Shown piece by piece: positions 54,504-64,000 of a stretch of DNA of 64,000 bases. The notes below the pieces were generated by a model. The model was not told the origin of the DNA. It saw only the letters and a list, made by a program, of their open reading frames with translations, and made no database searches. The DNA comes from Taudactylus pleione (taxonomy: Eukaryota > Chordata > Amphibia > Anura > Myobatrachidae), in NCBI GenBank assembly GCA_031769625.1, contig JAUIMM010000547.1, positions 682,001 to 746,000 of the forward strand. Direction: 5' to 3'. The first letter of the stretch is position 1; each line of letters opens with the position of its first letter. Position numbers and translations under genes: made by a program.

Positions 54504-55199
54504 AATGTTCCTCAGATACATTTTTTGGGTTTTTTTGGGCAAATATAAGTTTTTTTTTTCAAACTTGTCAGAACATACATTCATGGTTTTTTTGTAAATT
54601 TTTTTACTAAAAAAAAAAAAAAAGGGTTGTAATAGTCATTAACTCCATAATGGTTCTCCATAATACCCTTATGTAGTTAATGCATTCTTTATATTTAAAA
54701 AAAAATATGCAAATGTGAATTTCTAAGTCAAATTATGTTGTGACAAATTAGAAAACATGTTTTGAAATTTTTAACACAAATATTTGTGGTAAAAACTTTT
54801 CAACAGTTTACACTTGGATACAAATGTCAAAGGTATTGGCCATTTTTTCAGGCCTATTTTTAAAATAAAAAACAAATAAAAAAAATTTTTTTTTAAATAA
54901 ATTTAATGCACACAAATCAATAATACAGGAGTAATACACACAAACCCAAAAAAAATAATCAAGAACTGGTTGTAGATGTCGCATGCCAACATGTTGTCCC
55001 AAATCAGGCAAAAGACACATTTGTCCAGGTGTAAAGTCCAATTTTTGATCATTAGTGTCACAGTCGTTTATTTTCAGGGAGTATGCAGGTTGTTGTTTTG
55101 TTTAGGAAAAACCAAGAAAAGAACCATTATAAAAAATAAAACATAGGAAAGTGAACACACATGAATTACCTTCTATATATTTTCAGAAATCAAAGTAAA
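54504..55199. other. A/T-rich spacer inside element C
   Basis: About 700 bp between the nested MITE and the transposase 3' end. It contains poly-A/T runs and the sequence downstream of the transposase. No gene is visible. Confidence 0.5.
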
Positions 55200-56100
55200 T
55201 TAAAAATTACCTGAAATAACGTAAAACAACTTCATCACGTATGGCCCCCCAGACACTCTCCTACGGCCAACCTCGGGGGGGCTGTCCTCCGGCAAGGCAT
55301 CCTCTGGCTGCATTGGGACACCACTCCTTATGGCGATGTTATGCAAAATCCCACACAGGACCACAATTTTGGAAACCATAGCCGGCAAATACATTAGGTC
55401 GCCACCAGAGCGGGGGAGGCATCTAAATCGGCCTTTTAAAAGGTCAATACAGCGCTCCACCACCTGCCTGGTGGCAGTAAGTGCGGAATTAAATTGACTT
55501 TGTGGCCCTGGTGTGGGGACCAAATAAGGAGTGAGCAGCCAGGGCGTGCAGGGGAACCACTGTCTCCTGCATAAAAAAAAAAAATGAAAAAAACAAAATG
55601 AACATTGTAACAAAAAAACATTAAGGGTCCCACTTACCCAGAAGCCATGCATCACCAGCTTGTAGGTTGTTTAATTTTTGCCAAAGCCCTGATTGCCGGA
55701 TGACAAAAGAATCATGTGCACTTCCTGGGAACTTGGAATTCAGGGATAGGATCTGGAGGGAGGCATCACATACCACCATTACATTCATCGAATGAAAATG
55801 TTTCCTGTTCCTGTGGTCTGGAAGGATCCTGAGACGCAAAAATGTAACACCGACATAAACTGCGTTAGTGGTGGTATTGCTGTTGGATTGTTAATTTGCC
55901 TTACAAGATGCCTCTATTAATGAAAGAGTGTCTAGGATAATTTTTGGTGGTAACGCCTTAACACCACATCATCAGGCATTCCAAAAAGGGTGACACGTGT
56001 TCGAAATATCTGGGGCCTTGCATGCCTATGAGGCCTACGCCTAGGAGGATGTCCAGGTTGGTCGGGGTCTGGGACCATCGCCACTATGAGATGCCCAACA
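55200..56100 (-). pseudogene. PIF-Harbinger transposase remnant (element C)
   Basis: Minus-strand blocks match the B transposase: HARPQIFRTRVTLFGMPDD (near 55975-56030), then after a deletion of several hundred bases RKHFHSMNVMVVCDASLQIL and SAHDSFVIRQ (55650-55815), then after the intron ATRQVVERCIDLLKGRFRCL (55440-55480). The first catalytic Asp region (GVVDGTH) is deleted. A 1-base deletion in the GDSGYP codons near 55550 shifts the frame. Non-functional. Confidence 0.85.
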
Positions 56101-56344
56101 CCAATCTGAAATGTTATGTAGAATTTTAATGGATTAGATATTTGAGTTTTGAAAAATATACTTATCTTAATTAAAGGCAGATTCTTACAGGGTTGGGTAG
56201 GGTCATCTTGTTGAAAACCTACAGTTTTAAGATGTAAAACAAATTTAAATGATAAAAACAAAACAAGTCAGGCTAAGCACACAAGAACACCACTGCATGC
56301 ACTACACATATGAGGCTTTTTTTGGGGAGTTACAATTATTCTAA

Positions 56345-57412
56345 TGTTTGACTACCGGACAGACATGAGATCGCCAAATAGTACGCCACATTGATATTTT
56401 TCGCATTATAATACGCTTAAATGACAGACATGAGATCGCCAAACAGTACGCCATTGATATTTTTCGCATTATAATACGCTTAAATGACAGACATGAGATC
56501 GCCAAACAGTACGCCACATTGATATTTTTGCGCATTATAATACGCTTAAATGACAGACATGAGATCGCCAAACAGTACGCCACATTGATATTTTTTGCAT
56601 TATAATACGTTTAAATGACAGACATGAAATCGCCAAACAGTACGCCACATTGATATTTTTGCGCATTATAATACGCTTAAATGACAGACATGAGATCGCC
56701 AAACAGTACGCCACATTGATATTTTTTGCATTATAATACGTTTAAATGACAGACATGAAATCGCCAAACAGTACGCCACATTGATATTTTTCGCATTATA
56801 ATACGCTTAAGCGACAGACATGAGATCGCCAAACAGTACGCCACAGTTCTACTTTTCGCATTATAATACGCTTAAATGACAGACATGAGATCACCAAAAA
56901 GTACGCCACATTGACATTTTTTGCATTATAATACGCTTAAATGACAGACATGAGATCACCAAACAGTACGCCACAGTTCTACTTTTCGCATTATAATACG
57001 CTTAAATGACAGACATGAGATTGCCAAACAGTACGCCACATTGATATTTTTCGCATTATAATACACTTAAATGACAGATATGAGATCGCCAAACAGTACG
57101 CCACATTGATATTTTTCGCATTATAATACGCTTAATTGACAGACATGAGATCGCCAAACAGTACGCCACATTGATATTTTTCGCATTATAATACGCTTAA
57201 ATGACAGACATGAGATCGCCAAACAGTACGCCATTGATATTTTTCGCATTATAATACGCTTAAATGACAGATATGAGATCGCCAAACAGTACGCCACATT
57301 GATATTTTTCGCATTATAATACGCTTAATTGACAGACATGAGATCGCCAAACAGTACGCCACATTGATATTTTTGCGCATTATAATATGCTTAAATGACA
57401 GACATGAGATCG
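56345..57412. repeat. ~65-bp minisatellite, ~16 copies, in element C promoter region
   Basis: Units read GACAGACATGAGATCGCCAA, ACAGTACGCCACATTGATAT, then TTTTCGCATTATAATACGCT. Spacing is 62-67 bp. The array lies between the divergent transposase remnant and Myb-like gene, the same place where A and B carry a different ~48-bp repeat. Copies differ by a few bases, with two CAGTTCTAC variants. Confidence 0.93.
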
Positions 57413-58005
57413 TAAAATAAACGCAAAATATTTTGGAAAAGTTAATAAATTCAATTTATGAAAATTTTAAAATTGAATGTGCAAATACAACGTGCTTTTA
57501 GGTTTACCAATCTGCACAAGCTGATCTCAACCAAAATATATTATAATGTCGAAAAAAAAAAAAAAATTAAATAATATAAAAAAGAACTTACCACACCCAG
57601 ACGAAAACACACAAAAAAGGGGTTCAAAAAACGATATGAAGAAAATCAACAAACTAAATGTAAACAAAGTAAAAACATTAATTAAAAATTATTCTTTGAC
57701 AATTATAGAAAAAGAAAAAAGGTTAAAAAAAAAACTTACCTTCAAAATAATATTAGTTTTGCTCACAAAACCACAAAAAAAAAAAAAAAAAACAACTCCA
57801 ACCACGACACTCCAACCACGACACTCCAACCAACAACCCACACCTAAATGAGGAAACCAATATCCCTTAAATAGCCTATTTTCCTGCACAAATCAATGAC
57901 GCACAATAGCCGCGCACAAAGCATGATGCGGCCGCATAATGCACACGTATCTATATATACGTCACGACAGTCCAAAATTGGTCAGCTCAATTCTGGTGTA
58001 ACAAC

Positions 58006-58735
58006 ATGCCCACCGAACAGCAGCAAAGCCAACAACCGGGACCACCAAGTAAGTACACACAAATGTATTACCAAAGTTTAAAATAACATTTTATAAACTT
58101 TACAACCAAAAACATTTTTAATTTAAAGGTGTTGAGGCTGAGAATGAGGAGGCTGCGGGGCCAAGTAGCCAGGGCCAGACCAAACGCAAGAGGCAGCCAC
58201 AATTCACAAGAAAGGAGATGGAGGTTTTGGTGCAAATGTGCATCGATAATTTGTCACAGGCATCAAGCAATATGGGTGCAACACAGAGATGGAAACTATG
58301 GGAGGACATAGCCAGTGCTGTCAATGGTGTGGGAGATTTTGTCCGATCCACAAAAGAGGTCAAGAGGCGGTACGTAAATGCACTAACCTATTTCAAAAGT
58401 ACGTTGAAAATGAAAAAATAACAATATTAAACATTTGAAAAACAACAGGTGGAGCGACTTCAAATACCGGCTGAAACAAAAACTGGCAGATAGGGCTAGG
58501 TATGCAGGGGGGACAGGTGGTGGGCCAACCCCTGTGTCACTGGAGCTTACAGATTTGGAGGAGCTGGCATAGGGGTGTGTGCAGAAAGAGGAGGTGTTTG
58601 GCGTGATGCCAGACTTTGCGGCTCCACATGTTGCTGCAGGTAATTTTCTTTATTTTATTTTTTTAATTAAAAAAAATATATATAACAGTATTTTACAGGC
58701 ACAGAAGAGGATGAGTCTGCTCCAGAGGTGAGCTT
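58006..58735 (+). pseudogene. Myb/SANT-like Harbinger accessory protein, broken (element C)
   Basis: Exon 1 (58006-58048) encodes MPTEQQQSQQPGPP; exon 2 (58129-58369) encodes RQPQFTRKEMEVLVQMCIDN and the following SANT-like helices to VKRR; exon 3 starts at 58449 with WSDFKYRLKQKLADRAR. Exon 3 has an in-frame TAG at 58570-58572, where B has CAG. Exon 4 is reduced to about 30 bases (GAGGATGAGTCTGCTCCAGAG, near 58708-58728) before the right TIR begins. The coiled coil and nuclear localisation signal are therefore missing. Confidence 0.85.
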
Positions 58736-59235
58736 TAATTCAGATTAAAATAATTATCATATGTTCATTATTTATGACAAAAAAAAACAAATAAACATTC
58801 TTTGCAATAAATAAAAAACACAAGTTTGTTCTTTAAAAACGGACGATTCAACGGAACAAATGGAACACAAAACAAACAATAAAGTTTATTGACAAGCAAA
58901 AAAACCCCATGATTGAAAACATTCGAGCAACAATTAAGTAAATTAATGTAATGATTGGCACCAATCGATTCACGGATGCTTGCAGAACGAGGAACAAGGC
59001 AATCGAAAAATGACAGGCCTACTTCCAGAAATTACTTGTGCGAGCGAAACCATCAACAAAAGACGAGTAGAGCGCTCGCTATTTCGGACGCTCGCTAGCT
59101 AGAGGAGGGGTTGGGTAAATATGGGGCGGAAGACTAGCTAAGAGCGACCACACGTGCGAGCACTTTGTTTAACATATGTACGCTCGTACCTACTGCGGGC
59201 GAACACAGTTTTGCGTCCTGGTCTGAATCAGGCCC
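58736..59235. repeat. Right ~500-bp terminal inverted repeat of element C
   Basis: It is the reverse complement of 52399-52899 with small differences. It replaces the place where Myb-like exon 4 and the unique right end lie in A and B. Confidence 0.85.
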
Positions 59236-59239
59236 TAAA

Positions 59240-59578
59240 ACCGATCAACAGGGTCGGGGTCGCTGGGTATCTTTAGCAGCATGCTTAGATGTACGTGTTT
59301 GCCCTGTTACGTTGGCCAGAGATTATTTGCGCCTTAGGCCTAACATCCCCGACGCGTGGTTGATCCATGGTGATGGTTCCCCCTTGACCATGTATCAATT
59401 CCGTTCCATGCTTCAACGGTATACCCAGTCTTTTGGGCTACCTCGCGGGGTCTATGGTTCCCATTCCTTTCGGATCGGGGCGGCTACAGCCACAGCCCAT
59501 GCGGGGTGGTCGGTTTCCTAAATGAAAGTACTAGGACGATGGAAATAGGATGCTTATAAGCGCTATGTGAGGCACTGA
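59240..59578 (+). pseudogene. Tyrosine recombinase C-terminus, with stops
   Basis: The frame reads CPVTLARDYLRLRPNIPDAW, LTMYQFRSMLQ, then YGSHSFRIGAATATAHAGWS. The H-x-x-R of the catalytic domain is HSFR. In-frame TAA (59519-59521) and a later TAG precede DAYKRYVRH, which holds the catalytic Tyr, and a final TGA at 59576. The enzyme would integrate circular cDNA; here it is inactive. Confidence 0.8.
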
Positions 59579-59919
59579 ATTTTATTTTGTTTTTCTTTTC
59601 TTCGTTTGCATTGTATTATTATTTCACTTTATGTATTATTGTAACTTGGAATTTTTTCTGTTACCGCTCATCACCATTATCGGTGAGGGCCCTGAGGGAT
59701 TTTGCCCTGTTTTTGCCCTGAACCACGGACACTGATTGACTATTGTTATCTGGGCAGGTTTTTTCAGGTTTTCACCTCGGGCCAAGTTAGTTTTTCCCCC
59801 ACCCCCCCTCCCCCTCTATCTTTTTCCTTTACAGTCTTCTTTCACTCTTTTAGTGCCAGACTTGTTAGCGCTAGTTTAGCATCAATTTGTAACATTTTAC
59901 ACTGTGTTTTTTCTTTCAG

Positions 59920-60485
59920 GAGCTAACTTGGATCCTCGCCCCATATGGGTCGTGGGCCACTCGTATATTCATTGGGCAGCTACATCGCCCTTTGCGAGTG
60001 ACCCTCAGTCATTTGTAGCAGTAGACAGCATTCGTTGGTTGGGCAGTAGAGGCATGCGCTGGGATGCACTTATGGGTTTACTGTTAGAGGTGGCTTCACG
60101 TTTTGGGGCTCCTGGAGTTCTAATATTGCACTTAGGGGGCAATGATTTGGGGTCGCAATCATCCTTGGAGTTGAGGTACAAGGTGGTTAGGGATCTAGAG
60201 ATCATTTGTTCCTGGTGGCCATGGTGCAATCTCTTTTGGTCTGCTATCATTCCCAGGCAGTGCTGGAGGAGTGTAACGCCTGGGGTGTTAGTTGATAAGG
60301 CGAGACGCAAGGTCAATTCTTTGGTGGCTAAAAGAATTGTAGCTCTAGGTGGCCTGGTGATAAGTCATCCCTTGATACGATTTAGAGACCCTCACCTTTT
60401 CCGGCCAAATGGAGTCCACTTTACAGGGGAGGGGATTTCGCTTTTCTTAGAGAGCATTTTTAGGGGCTTAAGTAGTTTAGTTTAG
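59920..60485 (+). CDS. SGNH/GDSL-hydrolase-like protein of Ngaro-type element
   Basis: The open frame (from 59904; a TTTCTTTCAG acceptor at 59910-59919 suggests it is an exon beginning at 59920) stops at 60485. Block I is IWVVGHSYIHWAA, with Ser in GHS; block III is ILHLGGNDLGSQ, with the GxND motif; block V is RPNGVHFTGEGI, with the catalytic His. This is the order expected of an SGNH hydrolase of ~190 residues. No frameshift is seen, although the neighbouring recombinase is dead. Whether it acts as an esterase is unknown; the Asp usually three residues before the His is replaced by Asn. Confidence 0.75.
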
Positions 60486-60850
60486 GCTGGTGGCGGGCCC
60501 ATCTTTAGGAGGTGGCGTCGGGCATGGCGGGAAAGAGCACCAGGAAAAGGGTTAATCTTACTGCAATTATTTAAGGGTGCAATCCGCATCAATACACGGT
60601 TGATTTTACCTTACTGGGGTCAGCTGCACTGGCTTACTGGCCGGGCCTTTTGTTATGAGTGTATTGGTGCCGGATTTGGAGACCCTAAAGATTTACTTGC
60701 TTAAAGGGCAATTGGCCCTGCAAGTATGGTGGAGGATAGTGGAAATTGCTTGAAGTGAAATTTGGCCATTGATCTTATGGCGCTCTTGCTTTCCGTCACC
60801 AGTTATTTTTTGTATTTAAAATAAAAGGCTGATCTAAATTTTTATAGCAA

Positions 60851-61301
60851 TAAAGTGGTCTGTGTCTTTATTTTATACAAGTTATATAAGAAGTTTTGTT
60901 AAGCTGTGTTGGGTTAGATGTGTGCTCACATATACCGATAGTGCGTTTATTCAAGAATAAGGCACAGTAAATCCCAGTAGCAATCACTTTTCAGACATTA
61001 GAATATGTACATAAAAGAGCTCAACAATACTTAAGCAAATGACCTCAGTTAAATATTTCCTACAAACACCACAATACATTAAATGGTTACAGTATACCTT
61101 ATAGTATAAGTGCATTTATAATCAGCTTTGCATATATCAAAGAAACGTTTATCAAGAAGCTGAATGTTCCCATAAATTGAGTCCAGTAGTAATAAAATGT
61201 CTCTTGAATCTTCACTGATCATACAAAACCAGAGGAAGTTGAGGATCCATTAATAAGCGTTTATAATGAAAGTGAATTTCACTTTACAGAACACTATGGA
61301 T

Positions 61302-61302
<1 letters not shown>
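60851..61302. other. Unassigned segment
   Basis: A/T-rich sequence after the recombinase element tail. I see no gene and no element end. Confidence 0.35.

Positions 61303-61372
<70 letters not shown>
61303..61372. repeat. (TA)n microsatellite, ~35 units
   Basis: An uninterrupted AT dinucleotide run. Confidence 0.95.
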
Positions 61373-61374
<2 letters not shown>

Positions 61375-61662
61375 TTATTCTTGTATTTGGTCAGTCACTA
61401 CTGTAGTATTACTAAAAGAACTAGATACCTTGCTGTAATATTTACTCAAGTCACTACTGCAGTATTGGAATATTAGCCTTTAAACCTGTGTAAGGTTCCT
61501 TGGTAATTATCAGGCTGTAATGTAAGGTTACTGCTGCTTCTCTCAGCCCAGTGTTTTACAACTATGGGGGGATGTCCCTTGGCAACAGGGGTGATCACAA
61601 GCAGAGGAGTGATTGTCTTACCCGAGTCCACAGACGGTCGCTGTATGGCTCCTGTTTGCAGC

Positions 61663-62964
61663 CAGGGGCGTATCTACCCATTGCCCAGGATGGCACTCGC
61701 CAGGGGCGCCGACAAAAGGGGGGGCGTAGCCCGGCAGTGCTACTAGTAGCAAAGGGGTGGACAAGTCCCTCGGCTCCACAAGTGTAGGGCAGACCGCAAT
61801 GAGAGCGGTCTGCCCTACACAGTTTACAAACAGACAGCCACCAGCGGCGGCTGTGTGTTTGTAATAGCAGCCAGCTAATGAGAGTCAGACAAACTCATTA
61901 GCAGCTGTGTCGTCCGTGGAGGGAGCCGGCTGGAGCTCACTCATGAGCTCCGTGTTCCGGCTCCCCCCGCAGCATGTGACGGGAGAAACGTCACATGTCA
62001 TGACGTCTCTCCCATGCAGGAGAAGAGCGGACCGGGACTCGGACAGCGGCGGTCGCGTCAGGAGCGGGGACCAGGTAAGTTGAATTTTTTTTTTTGTTCT
62101 TTGTGTGTGTGTGTAAGCCTGGCACTACAGCGGGGGGGCACTGAAATAGGGGGTGGCCGTTACTGGGGCACTTTATTGGGGGTGCACGCTACAGTATTGG
62201 GGTGGCCACTACTGGGAGCAATTTAAGGGGGGTGGCCACTACTGGGGGCAATTTATGGGGAGGTGGCCACTACTGGGAGCACTGTATAGGGGTAGCCACT
62301 ACTGGGGGCACTGTATAGGGGGTCTACAACTGGGGGAACAGTATAGGGGACTACTACTGGGGGCTACTACTGGGGGCATTGTTTAGGGTGGCTACTACTG
62401 GGGGCAATGTATAGGGGGGACTACTTCTGGGGGCTACTACTGGGGGCACTGTATAGGGGGGCTACTACTGGGGGCAATGTATAGGGGGACTACTACTGGG
62501 GGCTACTACTGGGGGCACTGTTTAGGGGGGTACTACTGGGGGCAATGTATAGGGGGGACTACTACTGGGGGCACTGTATATGGGGGACTACTACTGGGTA
62601 CTATTAGTGGGGGCACTGTATAGGGGGGACTACTACTGGGTACTATTATTGGGGACACTGTATAGGGGACTACTACTGGGGTCTACTACTGTGGGCACTA
62701 TATAGTGGGGACTACTACTGGGGGCAATGCAGCATAGGGGGGATTACTACTGGGGGCACTGTATAGGGGGGCTACTACTGGGGGCAATGCAGCATAGGGG
62801 GATTACTACTGCGGGCACTGTATAGGGGGGGCTACTACTGGGGGCAATGCAGCATAGGGGGATTACTACTGGGGGATTACTACTGAGGACACTGCATAAG
62901 GGGGGTAGGGGGGCACCAGTACATTACATTGCCAGGGGCGCTTGGATCCCTAGATACACCCCTG
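61663..62964. mobile_element. Non-autonomous hAT, 1.3 kb, TSD TTTGCAGC
   Basis: An exact 8-bp TSD, TTTGCAGC, lies at 61655-61662 and 62965-62972. The ends are CAGGGGCGTATCTA and the inverse CAGGGGTGTATCTAGGG. Most of the interior (about 62110-62900) is a minisatellite of GGCACTGTATAGGGGG plus ACTACTACTGGG units. A short GC-rich unique part near 61960-62060 resembles 34930-35040 of the hAT in the gypsy element. Confidence 0.9.
62110..62900. repeat. Minisatellite with ACTACTACTGGGGGCACTG units
   Basis: About 25 irregular units of ~26-40 bp, of the same motif type as 34080-34880 (opposite strand) and 28843-29060. Confidence 0.9.
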
Positions 62965-63581
62965 TTTGCAGCTTCACGGGACGGGCGGATGCCAGTCTTC
63001 CCAGCAGTTGCCTGGACCACTGCTACCCAGCGGGTCTCAGGGCTGCTTCGGCCACTTCCGCAGGTCTCCCGACGCAGGGGTAGTGCTGCTGTGCTGTTGT
63101 TCCAGGTGCAAGCGGCTGACGCTCTGTCTCCCGAGTCCTTGGTTCGGCTCTGTACACATCACTCACTTCTGATGCGGAAAGTACAGACTTCATGCTGAGC
63201 TGCTGCCATGGCTGCACACACCGGCCAATGCTTCACACAAACTCTCCTCCCAGCACTCCTCACTGATACACTCCATGCTGGATCTGCACATCACCCAGCC
63301 TATGCAGCAGCTGTATATATCCCATCTGCAGATGCAGGGTAACATTCTAAATCTGGGCTTCCCGCCCTTAGGGCACCCAATCAGTTGTAGGCAACATGCA
63401 AGGCAACTGGCAAAATTGTATTGCGTGGAAGCCACATTAACCCTTGGTATTTCTGAGAGAGTAAAAAAAACGGTGTTATCCCCTTTTCAGTCTTGGGGTT
63501 ATTCCTGGTTATTCCATAAGCCTATTGAGGTAATAAATAGCACAAAACATGCATTTCACCACTTATATCCATCTATCTATG
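62965..63581. other. Right flank of hAT insertion, unassigned
   Basis: GC-richer sequence continuing the 61373-61662 flank across the hAT. Short frames (63023-63217 minus, 63275-63877 plus) are open but unrecognised. It may be part of an old LTR or other repeat; I cannot support a call. Confidence 0.3.
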
Positions 63582-63713
63582 CAGTGTCGGTCTGGGGCCT
63601 GAAGGGCCCACCAGGGGATTGCAAAAGTAGGGGCCTGCTGAAGTGGTGTAACCATCTGTCAAAGTGGGTGTACCCAGTGAACAGAGACCTGGCAATAATA
63701 TGTGTAAATAGAT
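63582..63713. mobile_element. hAT-like left end fragment
   Basis: CAGTGTCGGTCTGGGGCCTG and GGGCCCACCAGGGGATTG resemble the inverse of the right end at 30298. Only the start is present before the next hAT begins. Confidence 0.4.
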
Positions 63714-64000
63714 TAGGGGTGTGCACCGGCCACTTTTCGTGTTTTGGTTTTGGATCTGGATCTTTCTTCGTATTTTGGATCTGGATTGGTTTTGCCAAAA
63801 CCACCCTTCCGTGTTTTGGGTTCTGGGTTTTGTGTTTTGGATCTGGATTTTTCTTAAAAAATAAAAAAAACCGCTAAAATCACATAAAATGGGCCTTTTT
63901 TGTTCCTACGCTATTAATAACCCCAATAACGTTAATTTCCACTCATTTCCACTCTATTCTGAACACCTCACACCTCACAATATTGTTTTTAGGCCAAAAG
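63714..64000 (-). mobile_element. hAT element, terminal part, continues beyond window
   Basis: TAGGGGTGTGCACCGGCCAC, followed by GTTTTGGATCTGGATTGG and AACGTTAATTTCCACTC, is the inverse of 9190-9489. It is therefore the 3' terminus of a minus-strand copy of the 5872-9489 family, and its transposase would lie beyond 64000 on the minus strand. Confidence 0.85.

Larger units (their letters stand above)
52399..59235 (+). mobile_element. PIF-Harbinger element C, 6.8 kb, with ~500-bp TIRs
   Basis: The outer ends are GGGCCTGATTCAGACCCGG and its near-inverse. The gene order matches element B: third gene (plus), transposase (minus), Myb-like gene (plus). The copy is old: transposase deleted and frameshifted, Myb-like gene with a stop and without its last exon. 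Unlike A and B, the two terminal ~500 bp are long inverted repeats of each other. No TSD is found (AGT on the left, TAA on the right), so at least one flank has been lost. Confidence 0.87.
59236..60850 (+). mobile_element. Ngaro/DIRS-type tyrosine-recombinase retrotransposon, 3' part
   Basis: The C-terminal part of a tyrosine recombinase (59240-59578) is followed by an SGNH-hydrolase-like ORF (59920-60485) and an A/T-rich tail with AATAAA signals near 60821 and 60850. Upstream reverse transcriptase is missing, because the sequence starts abruptly at the right end of element C. I recall SGNH-type ORFs from vertebrate Ngaro elements, which supports the class. Confidence 0.75.

Noticed and set aside
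56345..57412. Regularly spaced ~65-bp repeat resembling a CRISPR array
   Set aside because: There are no variable spacers: the whole 65-bp unit is repeated. The context is a eukaryotic Harbinger element and no cas genes are present.
63275..63877. 200-codon plus-strand frame near the window end
   Set aside because: The last third is translation of the hAT terminal TTTTGGATCTGG repeats, and the first part shows no domain.
1..64000. tRNA-derived SINEs, tRNA or rRNA genes
   Set aside because: I looked for A-box/B-box pairs and tRNA-like cloverleafs and saw none I could support without a search tool.

Overview
The window is vertebrate repeat-dense intergenic DNA, most likely from an amphibian and probably a large-genome frog. 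That assignment is inferred from the mix of PIF-Harbinger, hAT, DIRS/Ngaro, Ty3/gypsy, Penelope and Helitron remnants and from the total absence of recognisable host exons; the species cannot be named from the sequence. I found no tRNA, rRNA, CRISPR array or conventional host gene. Almost everything is transposable elements inserted into one another, and many boundaries are fixed by exact target-site duplications (TSDs).

Layout. 1-2163: decayed gypsy gag/protease cut by two Harbinger-type MITEs. 2164-5643 and 5872-9489: two hAT elements with exact 8-bp TSDs; the second keeps a hAT transposase C-terminus and a large internal minisatellite. 10326-17301 (element A) and 18710-26277 (element B): two related ~7-kb Harbinger elements in opposite orientation. 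Between and beside them lie pieces of an unnamed transposon gene and a Helitron helicase tail. 26816-30490: truncated MITE, DIRS reverse transcriptase remnant, an element with CCTAACCC-rich interior, and several hAT ends. 30491-37118: a Ty3/gypsy LTR retrotransposon with very unequal LTRs, carrying a non-autonomous hAT. 37119-41025: little recognisable. 41026-44160: decayed hAT. 44253-44571: a perfect 158-bp-arm palindrome. 44813-52398: several multi-hairpin MITEs nested in each other, a Penelope fragment and small hAT-like MITEs. 52399-59235 (element C): a third, diverged Harbinger with ~500-bp terminal inverted repeats. 59236-60850: tail of an Ngaro/DIRS-type element with tyrosine recombinase and an SGNH-hydrolase-like ORF. 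61663-62964: non-autonomous hAT full of a minisatellite. 63714-64000: start of another hAT.

The most notable content is element B. It has three spliced genes that all remain open: a 362-aa DDE transposase, a 342-aa Myb/SANT-like protein, and a third 220-aa protein with its own SANT-like N-terminus. Exon lengths of the third gene (244/309/110) are identical in A and B, and C has a two-exon version (244/113). In A the transposase and the Myb-like gene are broken while the third gene is open. The MITEs scattered through the window share the terminal sequence of B and so are its likely non-autonomous partners. Many of these MITEs are chains of consecutive hairpins whose stems differ between copies by paired changes.
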